This document shows positions 49,509-60,199 of a DNA stretch of 64,000 nt, in pieces. The position numbers were made by a program, and so were the translations under genes. Below the pieces are notes generated by a model that saw nothing but the letters and a program-made list of their open reading frames with translations, ran no database searches and was not told the origin of the DNA. Each line of letters starts with the position of its first letter. Within the stretch, counting starts at the first letter, position 1. The stretch is taken from positions 1 through 64,000 of the forward strand of contig JANJTA010000008.1 in the NCBI GenBank assembly GCA_024711345.1. Reading direction: 5' to 3'. The DNA comes from Rhodanobacter sp. GTDB lineage: Bacteria; Pseudomonadota; Gammaproteobacteria; Xanthomonadales; Rhodanobacteraceae.

Positions 49509-51067
49509 GCAGCGGCCACCTCGACCAGTTGCTGCTGGGCATTGCCGACGCGCCGCTCGCCGCGGCGCCGGACGTCGGCCGCATCGTGGTCTCCGGCCTG
49601 ACCCTCGATTCGCGTCGGGTGCAGCGCGGCGATGCGTTCTTCGCCCTGCGCGGCAGCCAGGCCCATGGCATCGTGTTCGCTGCCGGCGCCGTGCAGCGCG
49701 GTGCCCGCGTGGTGCTGGCGGAAGCGCCAACGCCGGGTGAGTCCCTTCCCCTGCCTGCAGGGGAAGGTGCCGAAGGCGGCAGGGGTCGACTGCCGCAGGC
49801 AGTCGGTGAGGCTCCCGTGCTGTGGATCGACGGCCTGCACAACCAGGTCAGCGAGATCGCCGCGCGCTTCTACCGCCGCCCCAGCGAGTCGATGCGGATG
49901 GTCGGCGTCACCGGCACCAACGGCAAGACCTCGTGTGTGCAGCTGCTGGCGCAGGCGTTGACCCTGCTCGGCCACCGCGCGGCCTCGATCGGCACGCTCG
50001 GCGCCGGCGTGCATGGCCAATTGCACGAAGGCGAGCGCACCACGCCCGACGCGGTGACGGTGCAGGCGCTGCTGGCGGAGTTCCGCGATGCGGAAGTCAG
50101 CCACGTGGCGATGGAGGTTTCCTCGCACGCGTTGGAGCAGGGCCGCGTGGCGGCGGTGGATTACGAGGTGGCGGCATTCACCAACCTCACCCGCGATCAT
50201 CTGGATTACCACGGCAGCATGGAGGCCTACGGCGCGGCAAAAGCGAAGCTGTTTGCCTGGCCGGGCCTGCGCAGCGCCGCGATCAACGTCGACGACGCAT
50301 TCGGCCGCGAACTGGCGACGCAATTGCCGGCCGACGTGCAGCGCCTGCGCTTCAGCATGGCCGGCGACGACGAGGCGGAAGTTGCCGCCAGCGCGATCGT
50401 CACCTCGGCCGAAGGGCTGGCGTTCCTCTTGCGCACGCCGTGGGGCACGCGGGCGCTACGCAGCCAGCTGATCGGCCGCTTCAACGTGGCCAACCTGCTG
50501 GCCGTGGTGGCCTGTCTCGGTGCGCTGGACGAGCCGTTCGCGCGCATCGTCGAAACGGTCGAGCAATTGCAACCGGTGAACGGGCGGATGAGTCGGCTCG
50601 GCGGCGTGCAGGGTCAGCCGCTAGTGGTGGTCGACTATGCGCACACGCCGGACGCGCTGGAGCAGGCGCTGGCCGCGGTGCGCGCGCATTGTGCCGGCAA
50701 GCTGATCTGCGTGTTCGGCTGCGGCGGCGAGCGCGACGCGGGCAAGCGCCCGCTGATGGGCGAGATCGCGGCGCGGCTGGCCGACGTGGCGATCGTCACC
50801 GACGACAACCCGCGCGGCGAGGACGGCGATGCGATCGCGGCGCAGATCGTCGCCGGCATGGCGGCGGCGCGCGCGATGGCGGTGGAGCGCGACCGCGCGG
50901 TGGCGATCGCCGATGCGCTGCAGCTGGCGCGCCCGGGCGACGCGGTGCTGATCGCCGGCAAGGGTCACGAGACCTACCAGGACGGCGCCGCCGGCAAGCG
51001 GCCGTTCGACGACCTGGCGGTGGCGCGCGCCGTGCTGGAGCGGATCGGCAGGGAGGCACGTCCATGA
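49505..51067 (+). CDS. murE: UDP-MurNAc-tripeptide ligase (meso-DAP adding), with repeat-encoded insert
   Basis: A 520-residue ligase that adds meso-diaminopimelate to UDP-MurNAc-dipeptide with ATP. The P-loop is GTNGKTSCV, and DNPRGED is the meso-DAP signature. Between about residues 78 and 101 it contains GESLPLPAGEGAEGGRGRLP, which has no counterpart in the usual fold and is encoded by a palindromic repeat (49744-49767 and 49777-49798). The frame stays open, so the enzyme probably works with a loop insertion in the N-terminal domain. The ATGA overlap with ftsI and the GGGAGG before murF keep it in the operon. Confidence 0.95.
   Translation: MSSGHLDQLLLGIADAPLAAAPDVGRIVVSGLTLDSRRVQRGDAFFALRGSQAHGIVFAAGAVQRGARVVLAEAPTPGESLPLPAGEGAEGGRGRLPQAVGEAPVLWIDGLHNQVSEIAARFYRRPSESMRMVGVTGTNGKTSCVQLLAQALTLLGHRAASIGTLGAGVHGQLHEGERTTPDAVTVQALLAEFRDAEVSHVAMEVSSHALEQGRVAAVDYEVAAFTNLTRDHLDYHGSMEAYGAAKAKLFAWPGLRSAAINVDDAFGRELATQLPADVQRLRFSMAGDDEAEVAASAIVTSAEGLAFLLRTPWGTRALRSQLIGRFNVANLLAVVACLGALDEPFARIVETVEQLQPVNGRMSRLGGVQGQPLVVVDYAHTPDALEQALAAVRAHCAGKLICVFGCGGERDAGKRPLMGEIAARLADVAIVTDDNPRGEDGDAIAAQIVAGMAAARAMAVERDRAVAIADALQLARPGDAVLIAGKGHETYQDGAAGKRPFDDLAVARAVLERIGREARP
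49742..49803 (+). repeat. palindromic repeat inside murE (family B, copy 3)
   Basis: Arms CCTTCCCCTG and CAGGGGAAGG pair perfectly around CCTG at 49744-49767. A second pair, GCGGCAG and CTGCCGC, follows at about 49776-49797. The 10-4-10 palindrome has the same design as the intergenic element at 10453-10476. It adds about 20-28 codons without breaking the frame. Confidence 0.85.
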
Positions 51068-52446
51068 TGAAGCTCTCCGCCATCGCATTGTGGACCCACG
51101 GCCGCCTGCTCGGCAGCGACGTCGAGGTGACTGGCGTCGCCATCGATACGCGCAAGCTCAAGCCCGGCGACCTGTTCGTGGCGATCAAGGGCGAGCGGGC
51201 GGACGGCCACGACTACCTGGCCGAGGCTGCCGCGCGCGGCGCGGTCGCCGCGCTGGTCACGCGCAAGGTCGATCATCCGCTGCCGCAGCTGCTGGTGGAC
51301 AGCACGGAGCTGGCGCTGGGCGACCTGGCCAGCGCGGTGCGCGCCCAGCGCAACGTGCGCGTGGTCGGCATCACCGGTTCCAACGGCAAGACCACGGTGA
51401 AGACGCTGGTCGCCTCGATCCTGTCGCGGCACGGCCGCACCCACGTCAGCGCGGGCAACTTCAACAACGAACTGGGCCTGCCGCTGAGCTTGCTGGCGAT
51501 GCCGCGGGACACCGAGTATGCGGTGTTCGAGATGGGCGCGGGCAAGCCGGGCGACATCGCCTACCTGGCCGCCATCGCGCGGCCCGATATCGGCCTCATC
51601 ACGCTCATCGCGCCGGCGCATCTTGAGCGCATGGGCAGCATCGAGGGCGTGGCCGAGACCAAGGGCGCGCTGTACCAGGCCTTGCCGGCCGACGGCGTCG
51701 CCATCATCAACGCCGACGACGCGTTCGCCAGTTTCTTCACTGGTTTGGCCGGTGCGCGCCGCGTGCTGCGTTTCGGGCTCGACCAGCCGGCCGACGTTGG
51801 CGCGGACATCATCGAGCAGCGTGTGGACGGTTCGCGCTTCGTGCTGAGCACGCCGCAGGGCGACGCCGAAGTGGCGCTGCCGCTGCCCGGCCGCCACAAC
51901 ATCGCCAATGCGCTGGCCGCGACGGCGGTGGCGCTGGCGCTGGAGGTGCCGCTGGCAACCATCGTGGCCGGACTGGAGCAGGTGAGCGGCGTGGCCGGCC
52001 GCCTGCGCCGCGAAGTGGTGGCGGGTGGCTGGACGTTGATCGACGACAGCTACAACGCCAACCCCAGCTCGATGGCGGCGGCGATCGACACCTTGCTGTT
52101 GGCCGGCGGCGAACGCTGGCTGGTGCTGGGCGACATGGCCGAACTGGGTCCCGATGCGCGTGCGCTGCATGCCGGCATCGGTGAGCGCGCCCGCGAGCGT
52201 GGCGTCGAGCGGCTGTTTGCAGTCGGCCCGCTCGGCGCGGCCACGGTCGAGGCATTCGGCGCGGGCGGCGAGCATTTCGACGACAAGCCTGCGCTGATCG
52301 CCGCGCTGCAGGCGCAGCTGCACGCCGGCGTCACCTGCCTGGTGAAGGGTTCGCGCTCGGCCGGCATGGAGCAGGTGGTGGCGGCGCTCGGCGGTCATCC
52401 GACTGCGGCGGGCAAGAACGAAGGGGGTGCCTCCGATGCTGCTTGA
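51064..52446 (+). CDS. murF: UDP-MurNAc-tripeptide--D-Ala-D-Ala ligase
   Basis: A 460-residue Mur ligase that adds the D-Ala-D-Ala dipeptide. The P-loop is [14 protein letters not shown]; the central domain shows [28 protein letters not shown] and the C-terminal domain [15 protein letters not shown], all typical of MurF. GGGAGG precedes two possible ATG codons at 51064 and 51067. It overlaps mraY by 11 bases. Confidence 0.96.
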   Translation: MMKLSAIALWTHGRLLGSDVEVTGVAIDTRKLKPGDLFVAIKGERADGHDYLAEAAARGAVAALVTRKVDHPLPQLLVDSTELALGDLASAVRAQRNVRVVGITGSNGKTTVKTLVASILSRHGRTHVSAGNFNNELGLPLSLLAMPRDTEYAVFEMGAGKPGDIAYLAAIARPDIGLITLIAPAHLERMGSIEGVAETKGALYQALPADGVAIINADDAFASFFTGLAGARRVLRFGLDQPADVGADIIEQRVDGSRFVLSTPQGDAEVALPLPGRHNIANALAATAVALALEVPLATIVAGLEQVSGVAGRLRREVVAGGWTLIDDSYNANPSSMAAAIDTLLLAGGERWLVLGDMAELGPDARALHAGIGERARERGVERLFAVGPLGAATVEAFGAGGEHFDDKPALIAALQAQLHAGVTCLVKGSRSAGMEQVVAALGGHPTAAGKNEGGASDAA

Positions 52447-53518
52447 ACTGGCTGACTGGATGGCACGGCATTTCACCGCGCTGCACCTGTTCCAGTACAT
52501 CACCTTCCGCACCATCATGGCCGCGCTCACCGCGCTGGCCATGTCGCTGCTGTGCGGGCCGTGGCTGATCAATCGGCTGGCTGCGCTGAAGGCTGGCCAG
52601 GTGGTGCGCAGCGACGGGCCGCAGACGCACCTGGTCAAGGCCGGCACGCCAACCATGGGCGGCGTGATGATCCTGCTTTCGGTCACCATCGCCACGCTGC
52701 TGTGGGCCGATCTGCACAACCGCTACGTATGGGTGGTGCTGGCGGTGCTGCTGAGTTTCGGCGCGATCGGTTTCTACGACGACTACAAGAAGCTGGTGCT
52801 GAAGGACAGCCGTGGCCTGGCCTCGCGCTGGAAGTATTTCTGGCAGTCGGTGTTCGGCCTGGTGGCGGCGCTGCTGCTGTACCACACCGCGCAGCTGCCG
52901 GCGGAAACCGCGTTGTACCTGCCATTGTTCAAGCACGTGGCGATCCCGCTGGGGCTGTTCTTCGTGGTGATTGCCTACTTCATGGTGGTGGGCTTCTCCA
53001 ACGCGGTGAACCTCACCGACGGCCTGGACGGCCTGGCGATCATGCCCACCGTGCTGGTTTCCGGCGCGCTCGGCGTGTTCGCCTACCTGGCCGGCAACCG
53101 GGTGTTCTCCGAGTACCTGGGCATTCCCTCGATTCCCGGCGCGGGCGAGCTGGCGATCTTCACCGGCGCGCTGGCCGGCGCGGGGCTGGGCTTCCTGTGG
53201 TTCAACACCTATCCGGCGCAGGTGTTCATGGGCGACGTCGGCGCGCTGGCGATGGGCGCGGCGCTGGGCTGCGTGGCGGTGATCGTGCGGCAGGAGATCG
53301 TGCTGCTGGTGATGGGCGGCGTGTTCGTGATGGAAACCGCCTCGGTGATGATCCAGGTAGCCAGCTTCAAGCTCACCGGCAAGCGCGTGTTCCGCATGGC
53401 GCCGATCCACCACCACTTCGAACTCAAGGGCTGGCCGGAGCCGCGGGTGATCGTGCGCTTCTGGATCATCTCCGTGGTGCTGGTACTGATCGGCCTGGCC
53501 ACGTTGAAGGTGCGCTGA
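52436..53518 (+). CDS. mraY: phospho-MurNAc-pentapeptide transferase
   Basis: A 360-residue inner-membrane enzyme that makes lipid I from UDP-MurNAc-pentapeptide and undecaprenyl phosphate. Ten helices are visible. Key motifs are [41 protein letters not shown] and [14 protein letters not shown]. The length equals that of E. coli MraY. GAAGGGGGTG precedes the ATG. murD, which normally follows, is absent; the stop overlaps the ftsW start by one base. Confidence 0.97.
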   Translation: MLLELADWMARHFTALHLFQYITFRTIMAALTALAMSLLCGPWLINRLAALKAGQVVRSDGPQTHLVKAGTPTMGGVMILLSVTIATLLWADLHNRYVWVVLAVLLSFGAIGFYDDYKKLVLKDSRGLASRWKYFWQSVFGLVAALLLYHTAQLPAETALYLPLFKHVAIPLGLFFVVIAYFMVVGFSNAVNLTDGLDGLAIMPTVLVSGALGVFAYLAGNRVFSEYLGIPSIPGAGELAIFTGALAGAGLGFLWFNTYPAQVFMGDVGALAMGAALGCVAVIVRQEIVLLVMGGVFVMETASVMIQVASFKLTGKRVFRMAPIHHHFELKGWPEPRVIVRFWIISVVLVLIGLATLKVR

Positions 53519-54759
53519 TGCCGATCTTCGACGCCACCACCCAGGCCAAACGCCGCAGCGGACCGCGCGGCAGCTTCGATCTGTGGCTGCTGGTCGCGCT
53601 GATCGGGCTGGCCGGCGTGGGCGTGGTGATGGTGACCTCCAGTTCGATCGCGGTGGCCGACAGCCAGCACCTGGGCGCGTTCTACTTCCTGAAGCGGCAC
53701 CTGTTCTTCCTCAGCCTGGGGCTGGTTGCCGCCGGGCTGGCGATGCGCACCGAGCTGAAGCTGCTGGAGAAGTTCGCGTTCCCGCTGCTGGCGCTGGCCT
53801 TCCTGATGCTGCTGGCGGTGTTCGTGCCGCACTTCGGCATGCGCATCAACGGCGCGCGGCGCTGGCTGAACCTGTTGGTCACCACGTTCCAGCCGGTCGA
53901 GGCGGTAAAACTGATTCTGGTGGTCTACGTCGCCAGCTACCTGGTGCGCCATCGCGAGAACGTGGAGACGAAATTCCTCGGCCTGTTCAAGCCGCTGCTG
54001 GTCGCCGGCATGATCGTGCTGCTGCTGCTGGCGCAGCCGGACTTCGGTTCGGCCACGCTGGTGATCGCGGTGACCATCGCGATGGTCTGGCTGGGCGGCG
54101 CGCGGCCGATCTTCCTGTTCCTGATGGGCCTGCCGCTGATGCCGCTGCTGTACGTGGCGGCCACCGGCGAGAGCTACCGCATGAAGCGGCTGACCTCGTT
54201 CATGGACCCGTGGAAGGATCCGTTCAACGACGGCTTCCAGCTGACCCAGTCGCTGATGGCGATCGGCCGCGGCGAGTGGACCGGCGTGGGGCTGGGCTCC
54301 AGCGTGCTGAAACTGTCCTACCTGCCGGAGGCGCACACCGATTTCATCTTCGCGGTGATCGGCGAGGAGCTGGGGCTGGCCGGCGTGCTGCTGGTGATCG
54401 GCCTGTTCGGCCTGGCGGTGGGGCGGGGCCTGTACCTGGGCCTGAAGGGCGTCGAGGTGGGCCAGCGCTTTGCCGGCTACGTGGCCTTTGGCGTTTCGCT
54501 GATGCTGGCGCTGCAGGCCTTCGTGTCGGTCGGCGTGAACCTGGGCGCGCTGCCGACCAAGGGGTTGACCCTGCCGCTGATCAGCTACGGCGGCTCGTCG
54601 ATGGTGCTGACCTGCGCGATGGCCGGCGTGCTGCTGCGCGCCACTTTCGAGATCAATCGCGCGCTGGACGCGCGGCAGAAGGCTACGCGGATGCCGGCGG
54701 CGGTGGCCGCCGCCGACGCGAACGTCGCGGCGAAGCCGCGCGAGGCGGTGGCCGCATGA
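53518..54759 (+). CDS. ftsW: lipid II polymerase FtsW
   Basis: A 413-residue SEDS glycosyltransferase with ten helices that polymerises septal peptidoglycan with FtsI. Typical segments are TSSSIAVADSQHLGAFYFLKR, RRWLNL, LAQPDFGSA, EAHTDFIFAVIGEELG and LPLISYGGSSM; the aspartate in AHTDF is the catalytic one in SEDS proteins. A soluble alanine-rich tail follows the last helix. The TGATG overlap puts it directly behind mraY. Confidence 0.96.
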   Translation: MPIFDATTQAKRRSGPRGSFDLWLLVALIGLAGVGVVMVTSSSIAVADSQHLGAFYFLKRHLFFLSLGLVAAGLAMRTELKLLEKFAFPLLALAFLMLLAVFVPHFGMRINGARRWLNLLVTTFQPVEAVKLILVVYVASYLVRHRENVETKFLGLFKPLLVAGMIVLLLLAQPDFGSATLVIAVTIAMVWLGGARPIFLFLMGLPLMPLLYVAATGESYRMKRLTSFMDPWKDPFNDGFQLTQSLMAIGRGEWTGVGLGSSVLKLSYLPEAHTDFIFAVIGEELGLAGVLLVIGLFGLAVGRGLYLGLKGVEVGQRFAGYVAFGVSLMLALQAFVSVGVNLGALPTKGLTLPLISYGGSSMVLTCAMAGVLLRATFEINRALDARQKATRMPAAVAAADANVAAKPREAVAA

Positions 54760-55829
54760 ACGCGCCGGCACCCGTGCTGATCATGGCCGGCGGTACCGGT
54801 GGCCATATCTTTCCCGGCCTGGCGGTGGCCGAGTGCCTGCGTGCGCAGGGCGTGCCGGTGGTGTGGCTGGGCGCGGTCGGCGGGATGGAGACGACGGTGG
54901 TGCCGGCGCAGCGCATCGAACTGCACGCGGTGACGGTCGGTGGCCTGCGCGGCAAGGGCCTGAAGACGCGGCTGCTGGCGCCGCTGATGCTGCTGCGCGC
55001 GCTGGTCGCGTCGTTGGCGGTGCTGCGCCGGGTGCAGCCGCGCAGCGTGCTGTCGATGGGCGGCTACGTGGCCGGCCCCGGCGGCCTCGCCGCATGGCTG
55101 CTGCGCCGGCCGTTGCTGGTGCACGAGCAGAACCGCGTGGCCGGCTTCACCAACCGCAAGCTGGCCGGACTGGCCAAACGCGTGCTGGCTGGTTTCGCCG
55201 ATGCGCTGCCGCGCGCCGAATGGGTCGGCAACCCGGTGCGCGAGGCGATCGCCGCGTTGCCGCCGCCGGCCGCGCGCATGGCCGGGCGCAATGGCCGGCC
55301 GCGCCTGCTGGTGCTGGGCGGCAGCCTGGGTGCGCGCGCGCTCAACCTGGCGCTGCCGCGGGCGTTGGCGCAGTTGGCGCCGGCGCAGCGCCCCGAGGTG
55401 CTGCACCAGTGCGGCAACCGCGGCCTCGACGAGGCGCGCGCGGCGTATGCGCAAGTCGGCGTCGAGGCGCAGGTGATGGCCTTCATCGACGACATGGCCG
55501 GCACCTATGGCTGGGCCGACCTGGCCGTGTGCCGCGCCGGCGCGCTGACCCTGGCCGAACTGGCCGCAGCCGGACTGGGCGCGGTGCTGGTGCCGTTTCC
55601 GCATGCGGTGGACGACCACCAGACCCGCAACGCCGAAGTGCTGGTGGCGGCCGGCGCCGCCGAACTGATGCAGGAGAACGAACTGGACGTACAGATTCTG
55701 GCGCAGCGGCTGGCATCGCTGCTGGGCGATCGCAGTCGCCTGCTGGCGATGGCCGAGGCCGCGCGCACGCTGGCCAAACCCGACGCGGCGCAGGTCATCG
55801 CGCGCGCTTGCCTGGAGGTGGCCGCATGA
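54756..55829 (+). CDS. murG: UDP-GlcNAc--lipid I GlcNAc transferase
   Basis: A 357-residue GT-B glycosyltransferase that turns lipid I to lipid II on the inner membrane face. It shows GGTGGHIFPGLAVAE, SMGGYVAGPGGLAAW, HEQNRVAGFTNR, and the C-terminal CRAGALTLAELAAAGLGAVL with FPHAVDDHQTRNAE. It is linked to ftsW and murC by ATGA overlaps. Confidence 0.96.
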   Translation: MNAPAPVLIMAGGTGGHIFPGLAVAECLRAQGVPVVWLGAVGGMETTVVPAQRIELHAVTVGGLRGKGLKTRLLAPLMLLRALVASLAVLRRVQPRSVLSMGGYVAGPGGLAAWLLRRPLLVHEQNRVAGFTNRKLAGLAKRVLAGFADALPRAEWVGNPVREAIAALPPPAARMAGRNGRPRLLVLGGSLGARALNLALPRALAQLAPAQRPEVLHQCGNRGLDEARAAYAQVGVEAQVMAFIDDMAGTYGWADLAVCRAGALTLAELAAAGLGAVLVPFPHAVDDHQTRNAEVLVAAGAAELMQENELDVQILAQRLASLLGDRSRLLAMAEAARTLAKPDAAQVIARACLEVAA

Positions 55830-57265
55830 CACCGCGTCGATTGCATGCGCATGAAGACCCGATGAGCACGTTCCGCCGGGTGCACTTCATCGGCATCGGT
55901 GGCGTCGGCATGAGCGGCATCGCCGAGGTGCTGCACAACCTCGGCTACGCCGTGTCCGGCTCCGACCGCGCCAACTCGCCCACCGCACAGCGGTTGCGGC
56001 AGTTGGGCATCGACGTGCATGTCGGCCACGCCGTGGAGAACATCGACGGTGCCGACGTGGTGGTGACCTCCAGCGCGATCAAGCAGGACAACCCGGAACT
56101 GCTCGCCGCCCGCGCCGCGCGCATCCCGGTGATCCCGCGCGCGGAGATGCTGGGCGAGCTGATGCGCTTCCGCCGCGGCGTGGCGATCGCCGGCACGCAT
56201 GGCAAGACCACCACCACCAGCCTCACCGCCAGCGTGCTGGCCGAGGCCGGCTACGATCCGACCTTCGTGATCGGCGGCCAGCTCAACGCGGCCGGCGCGA
56301 ATGCGCGGCTGGGCACCGGCCAGTATCTGGTCGCCGAGGCCGACGAGTCCGACGGCTCGTTCCTGCTGCTGTCGCCGGTGATCGCCGCAGTCACCAACAT
56401 CGACGCCGACCACCTGGAGAACTACCACGGCGATTTCGCCGAGGTGAAGAAGGCGTTCGCCGATTTCCTGCACCGGCTGCCGTTCTACGGCCTGGCCGTG
56501 CTGTGCGTGGACGACCCGGAAGTGGCTGCGCTGGCGAAGTCCACCACGCGCCGCGTGATGACCTACGGCATCGACGCCGCCGATGCCGACGTGCGCGCAC
56601 GCAATGTGAGCCAGCACGGCTTCGAGATGCACTTCGAGCTGCTGCTGCCGGGCCGGGCCGACGCGCTGCCGGTGAAGCTCAACCTGCCGGGGCGGCACAA
56701 CGTGCTGAACGCGCTGGCTGCCGCGGCGATCGGCTGGCAGCTGGGTGTCGAGGCGGAAGCGTTGGCGCGGGCGCTGGCAAACTTCCAGGGCGTCGGCCGG
56801 CGTTTCCACCGGCGTGGCGAGATCGCGCTGGACCAGGGCAGCGTGCTGCTGGTTGACGACTACGGTCACCATCCACGCGAGCTGGCCGCGGTGTTCGCCG
56901 CCGCCCGCGGCGGCTGGCCCGGGCGCCGGCTGGTGGTCGGTTTCCAGCCGCACCGCTACAGCCGCACGCGCGACCTGATCGATGACTTCGCCAACGTGCT
57001 GGCCGAGGTCGACGTGCTGGTGCTGACCGACGTCTACCCGGCCGGCGAGGCGCCGATCGCCGGCGCCGACGGCCGCGCGCTGGCGCGCGCGGTGCGCGCG
57101 CGCGGCAAGGTCGATCCGGTGCTGGTCGAGCATCCGCGCGAGCTGAAGGAAACCCTGCCGGCGCTGCTGCGCGATGGCGACCTGCTGCTGCTGCTCGGCG
57201 CCGGCGATATCGGTGCGGCGGCGGTCGAGCTGGCCCAACTCGGCAACCTGAGGACGCACAAGTGA
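55826..57265 (+). CDS. murC: UDP-MurNAc--L-alanine ligase
   Basis: A 479-residue Mur ligase that attaches the first L-alanine. The N-terminal Rossmann motif is [17 protein letters not shown], the P-loop [10 protein letters not shown], and later [24 protein letters not shown] and FQPHRYSRT. The ATG at 55826 has GGAGGTG upstream and overlaps the murG stop; ATG at 55862 would remove 12 residues. No murB follows, unlike in many clusters. Confidence 0.95.
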   Translation: MTPRRLHAHEDPMSTFRRVHFIGIGGVGMSGIAEVLHNLGYAVSGSDRANSPTAQRLRQLGIDVHVGHAVENIDGADVVVTSSAIKQDNPELLAARAARIPVIPRAEMLGELMRFRRGVAIAGTHGKTTTTSLTASVLAEAGYDPTFVIGGQLNAAGANARLGTGQYLVAEADESDGSFLLLSPVIAAVTNIDADHLENYHGDFAEVKKAFADFLHRLPFYGLAVLCVDDPEVAALAKSTTRRVMTYGIDAADADVRARNVSQHGFEMHFELLLPGRADALPVKLNLPGRHNVLNALAAAAIGWQLGVEAEALARALANFQGVGRRFHRRGEIALDQGSVLLVDDYGHHPRELAAVFAAARGGWPGRRLVVGFQPHRYSRTRDLIDDFANVLAEVDVLVLTDVYPAGEAPIAGADGRALARAVRARGKVDPVLVEHPRELKETLPALLRDGDLLLLLGAGDIGAAAVELAQLGNLRTHK

Positions 57266-58203
57266 GCATGAAGGTGACAAATCCAGCGCAGTTCGGCCGC
57301 GTCGCCGTGGTGATGGGCGGCAGCTCGGCCGAGCGCGAAGTCTCGCTGGATTCCGGCCGCAACGTGCTGGCGGCGTTGAAGGCGCGCGGCGTCGACGCCC
57401 ATGCGGTGGACGGCATCCCGGCGCTGCTCGAGGCGCTGCGCGGCGGCGGCTTCGCGCGCGTGTTCAACATCCTGCACGGCCAGCACGGCGGCGGCGAGGA
57501 CGGCGTGCTGCAGGGTGCGCTCGAGGCGCTCGGCGTGCCGTACACCGGTTCGGGCGTGCTCGGTTCGGCGTTGTCGATGGACAAGACGCGCTCGAAGCGC
57601 GTGTGGCAGTCGCTGGGCTTGTCGACGCCGAAGTTCGTGGCCTTGCCGCGCGGCGCCGACGTGCATGCGGCGGCGAAACAGGTCGGCTTCCCGTTGATCG
57701 TGAAGCCGGCCTGCGAAGGTTCCAGCGTGGGCGTCACCCGCGTGTTCGAGGAAGCGCAGCTGGACCAGGCGGTCGAGCTGGCCGCGAAGTATCCGGGCGA
57801 CCTGTTGATGGAGACGCTGATCGAGGGCGACGAGCTGACCGTCGCCGTCCTCGGCCGCCAGGTGCTGCCGTCCATCCACATCGTGCCGAAGGGCGCGTTC
57901 TACGACTACAACGCCAAGTACATCGCCGAGGACACGCAGTACCTGTGCCCCGGCCTGGAAGGCGACGCCGAGGCGCAGCTGCGCACGCTGGCGCTGGCCG
58001 CGTTCGATGCGCTGGGCTGCGCCGGCTGGGGCCGCGTCGACGTGATGCGCGACCGCGCCGGGCGCAACTGGCTGCTGGAAGTGAACACCGCGCCGGGCAT
58101 GACCTCGCACTCGCTGGTGCCGAAGGCGGCCAAGGCCGCCGGCATCGACTACCAGGAACTGTGCTGGCGCGTGCTGGAAACCAGTTTCCGGGAGGGCACG
58201 TGA
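57262..58203 (+). CDS. ddlB: D-alanine--D-alanine ligase
   Basis: A 313-residue ATP-grasp ligase that makes D-Ala-D-Ala for MurF. Recognisable parts are [17 protein letters not shown], the catalytic loop [16 protein letters not shown] (variant of HGxxGEDG), [13 protein letters not shown] and [19 protein letters not shown] at 57262 overlaps the murC stop (GTGA); ATG at 57268 is an alternative. GAGGA lies upstream of both. Confidence 0.95.
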   Translation: MSMKVTNPAQFGRVAVVMGGSSAEREVSLDSGRNVLAALKARGVDAHAVDGIPALLEALRGGGFARVFNILHGQHGGGEDGVLQGALEALGVPYTGSGVLGSALSMDKTRSKRVWQSLGLSTPKFVALPRGADVHAAAKQVGFPLIVKPACEGSSVGVTRVFEEAQLDQAVELAAKYPGDLLMETLIEGDELTVAVLGRQVLPSIHIVPKGAFYDYNAKYIAEDTQYLCPGLEGDAEAQLRTLALAAFDALGCAGWGRVDVMRDRAGRNWLLEVNTAPGMTSHSLVPKAAKAAGIDYQELCWRVLETSFREGT

Positions 58204-58934
58204 AGGGAACCATCCGCCTCGTCGCCTGGTGCCTGGCCGTCGCGCTGGTCGCGCTGCCGATCGTCGGCGTGCTGCGCGGCTGGTTCGCGGTCGGGCGCTG
58301 GCCGGTGACCCAGCTGACGGTGCAGGCCGAGTTCAGACATGTCAGCGCGGACGACATCCGCGCCGCGGTGCGCCCGCGCCTTGGCCGCGGGTTCTTCGCG
58401 CTGGATCTCGACGCGGTGCAGAAGGCGGTGGCGGCGCTGCCATGGGTGGAGTCGGTGGAGGCGCGCAAGCGCTGGCCCGACACGCTGCTGCTGCGCATCT
58501 ACGAGCGCCAGCCGTTCGCGCGCTGGAACGACAAGCAGCTGATCAGCCGCCAGGGCCTCGTGTTCACCGCGCCAGGCATGGATGGCATCGGCGCGCTGCC
58601 GAGCCTGCACGGCCCGGATGCGCGGCTGGCCGAGGTGGTCAGCTTCTACGCGGAAACCCACAAGGCGTTCGCCGGCACCCATCTGCAGGTCGCCGGCGTG
58701 GCGCTGACCGAGCGCGGCAGCTGGAGCGTGAGCATGGCCGACGGCGCCCAGATCGTGGTCGGCGACCGCGAGTACGCCGGGCGCCGGCTGCGCCGCTTCC
58801 TCGACGTCTACCCGCAGCTCATCGCCGGCCACAGCGACGGCTTCGCCTACGCCGATCTTCGCTACACCAACGGATTCGCCGTGCGCTGGCCGCCGACGGC
58901 CGCCGCCAACGCTGGAGGTTCGCCCCGCTCATGA
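58200..58934 (+). CDS. ftsQ: cell division protein FtsQ
   Basis: A 244-residue bitopic division protein. A cytoplasmic start and one helix (about 5-30) are followed by a POTRA domain (about 37-108, [19 protein letters not shown]) and the FtsQ/DivIB beta domain with [20 protein letters not shown] and [14 protein letters not shown]. It forms the FtsQLB complex. GTG start overlaps ddlB; the stop overlaps ftsA (ATGA). The cytoplasmic tail is shorter than in E. coli. Confidence 0.94.
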   Translation: MKGTIRLVAWCLAVALVALPIVGVLRGWFAVGRWPVTQLTVQAEFRHVSADDIRAAVRPRLGRGFFALDLDAVQKAVAALPWVESVEARKRWPDTLLLRIYERQPFARWNDKQLISRQGLVFTAPGMDGIGALPSLHGPDARLAEVVSFYAETHKAFAGTHLQVAGVALTERGSWSVSMADGAQIVVGDREYAGRRLRRFLDVYPQLIAGHSDGFAYADLRYTNGFAVRWPPTAAANAGGSPRS

Positions 58935-60163
58935 AGCCGCGCAATGACAAGCAACTGGTGGTCGGGCTCGACATCGGCACCTCGAAGGTGGTGGCCATCG
59001 TCGGCGAGTACGAGCCGGGCGAGCCGATCACCGTGATCGGCATCGGCACCCACGTCTCGCGCGGCATGAAGCGCGGCTCGGTGGTGGACATCGAATCGAC
59101 CGTGCACTCGATCCAGCGCGCGGTGGAGGAGGCCGAGCTGATGGCCGGCTGCGACATCCGCTCGGTCTACGCCTCGATCTCCGGCAGCCACCTGGAAACC
59201 CGCAACTCGCATGGCAACGCGGCGATCCGCGACCGCGAAGTCACCGCCAGCGACCTGGAGCAGGTGCTGGAGGCGGCCAGCGCGGTGGCGATCCCGGCCG
59301 ACCGCAAGGTGCTCTACAAGGAATCGCAGGAATACCGCATCGACGGCCAGGATGGCATCCGCGCGCCGATCGGCATGAGCGGCGTGCGGCTGGAGGCGAA
59401 CGTGCACCTGGTCACCGGCGCGGCGGCGGCGGTGCAGAACGTGACCAAGTGCATCCAGCGCTGCGGCCTCACCGTGGACGAGCTGGTGCCGTCGGCGGTG
59501 GCCAGCGCGAAGGCGGTGCTGACCGACGACGAGCGCGAGCTGGGCGTGTGCCTGGTCGACATCGGCGCGGGCACCACCGACATCGCGATCTACACCCAGG
59601 GCTCCATCCGCCACACCGCCTCGCTGCCGGTCGGCGGCGACCAGGTCACCAGCGACATCGCCTACGGCGTGCACACGCCGACCGCGCACGCGGAGGAAAT
59701 CAAGATCAAGTACGCCTGCGCGGTGACCGGGCTGGCCCACGCCGAGGAAACCATCCAGGTGCCCAGCGTGGGCGATCGTCCGCCGCGCCGGCTGGCCCGG
59801 CAGTCGCTGGCGCAAAGCGTGCAGGCGCGCTACGAGGAAATTTTCGAGATGGTGCAGGACCAGCTGCGCCGCTCCGGCTACGAGAGCCTGGTGGCGGCCG
59901 GCGTGGTGCTGACCGGCGGCGCCTCGAAGATGGAAGGCGCGCTGGAGCTGGCCGAGGAGATCTTCCACAAGATGGTGCGCATCGGCGTGCCGCAGCAGAT
60001 CGAGGGTCTGGGCGAAGTCGTGTCGAGCCCGCTGCACGCTACCGGCGTGGGCCTGCTGCTGCATGGCGCGCGCGCCGGCGGCACGCGCGTGGGCGGTTCG
60101 GCCGGCGGCAGCGTCGGCGGTCTGGTCGGCAAGCTGCGCGGCTGGCTCACCCGGAATTTCTGA
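58931..60163 (+). CDS. ftsA: cell division protein FtsA
   Basis: A 410-residue actin-like protein that tethers FtsZ to the membrane. ATP-binding motifs are GLDIGTSKVVAIVG, LVDIGAGTTDIAIY and VVLTGGASKMEG. The C-terminal KLRGWLTRNF is the amphipathic membrane-targeting helix, preceded by a glycine-rich linker (GGSAGGSVGGL). ATGA overlap with ftsQ. A 123-base leader separates it from ftsZ. Confidence 0.96.
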   Translation: MKPRNDKQLVVGLDIGTSKVVAIVGEYEPGEPITVIGIGTHVSRGMKRGSVVDIESTVHSIQRAVEEAELMAGCDIRSVYASISGSHLETRNSHGNAAIRDREVTASDLEQVLEAASAVAIPADRKVLYKESQEYRIDGQDGIRAPIGMSGVRLEANVHLVTGAAAAVQNVTKCIQRCGLTVDELVPSAVASAKAVLTDDERELGVCLVDIGAGTTDIAIYTQGSIRHTASLPVGGDQVTSDIAYGVHTPTAHAEEIKIKYACAVTGLAHAEETIQVPSVGDRPPRRLARQSLAQSVQARYEEIFEMVQDQLRRSGYESLVAAGVVLTGGASKMEGALELAEEIFHKMVRIGVPQQIEGLGEVVSSPLHATGVGLLLHGARAGGTRVGGSAGGSVGGLVGKLRGWLTRNF

Positions 60164-60199
60164 ATAACACGAATTCGGCGGCGCAGGAGGCGACGCCAC

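Noticed and set aside
47604-49730. 708-codon minus-strand frame opposite ftsI
   Set aside because: Shadow of ftsI; histidine/arginine-rich with no domain.
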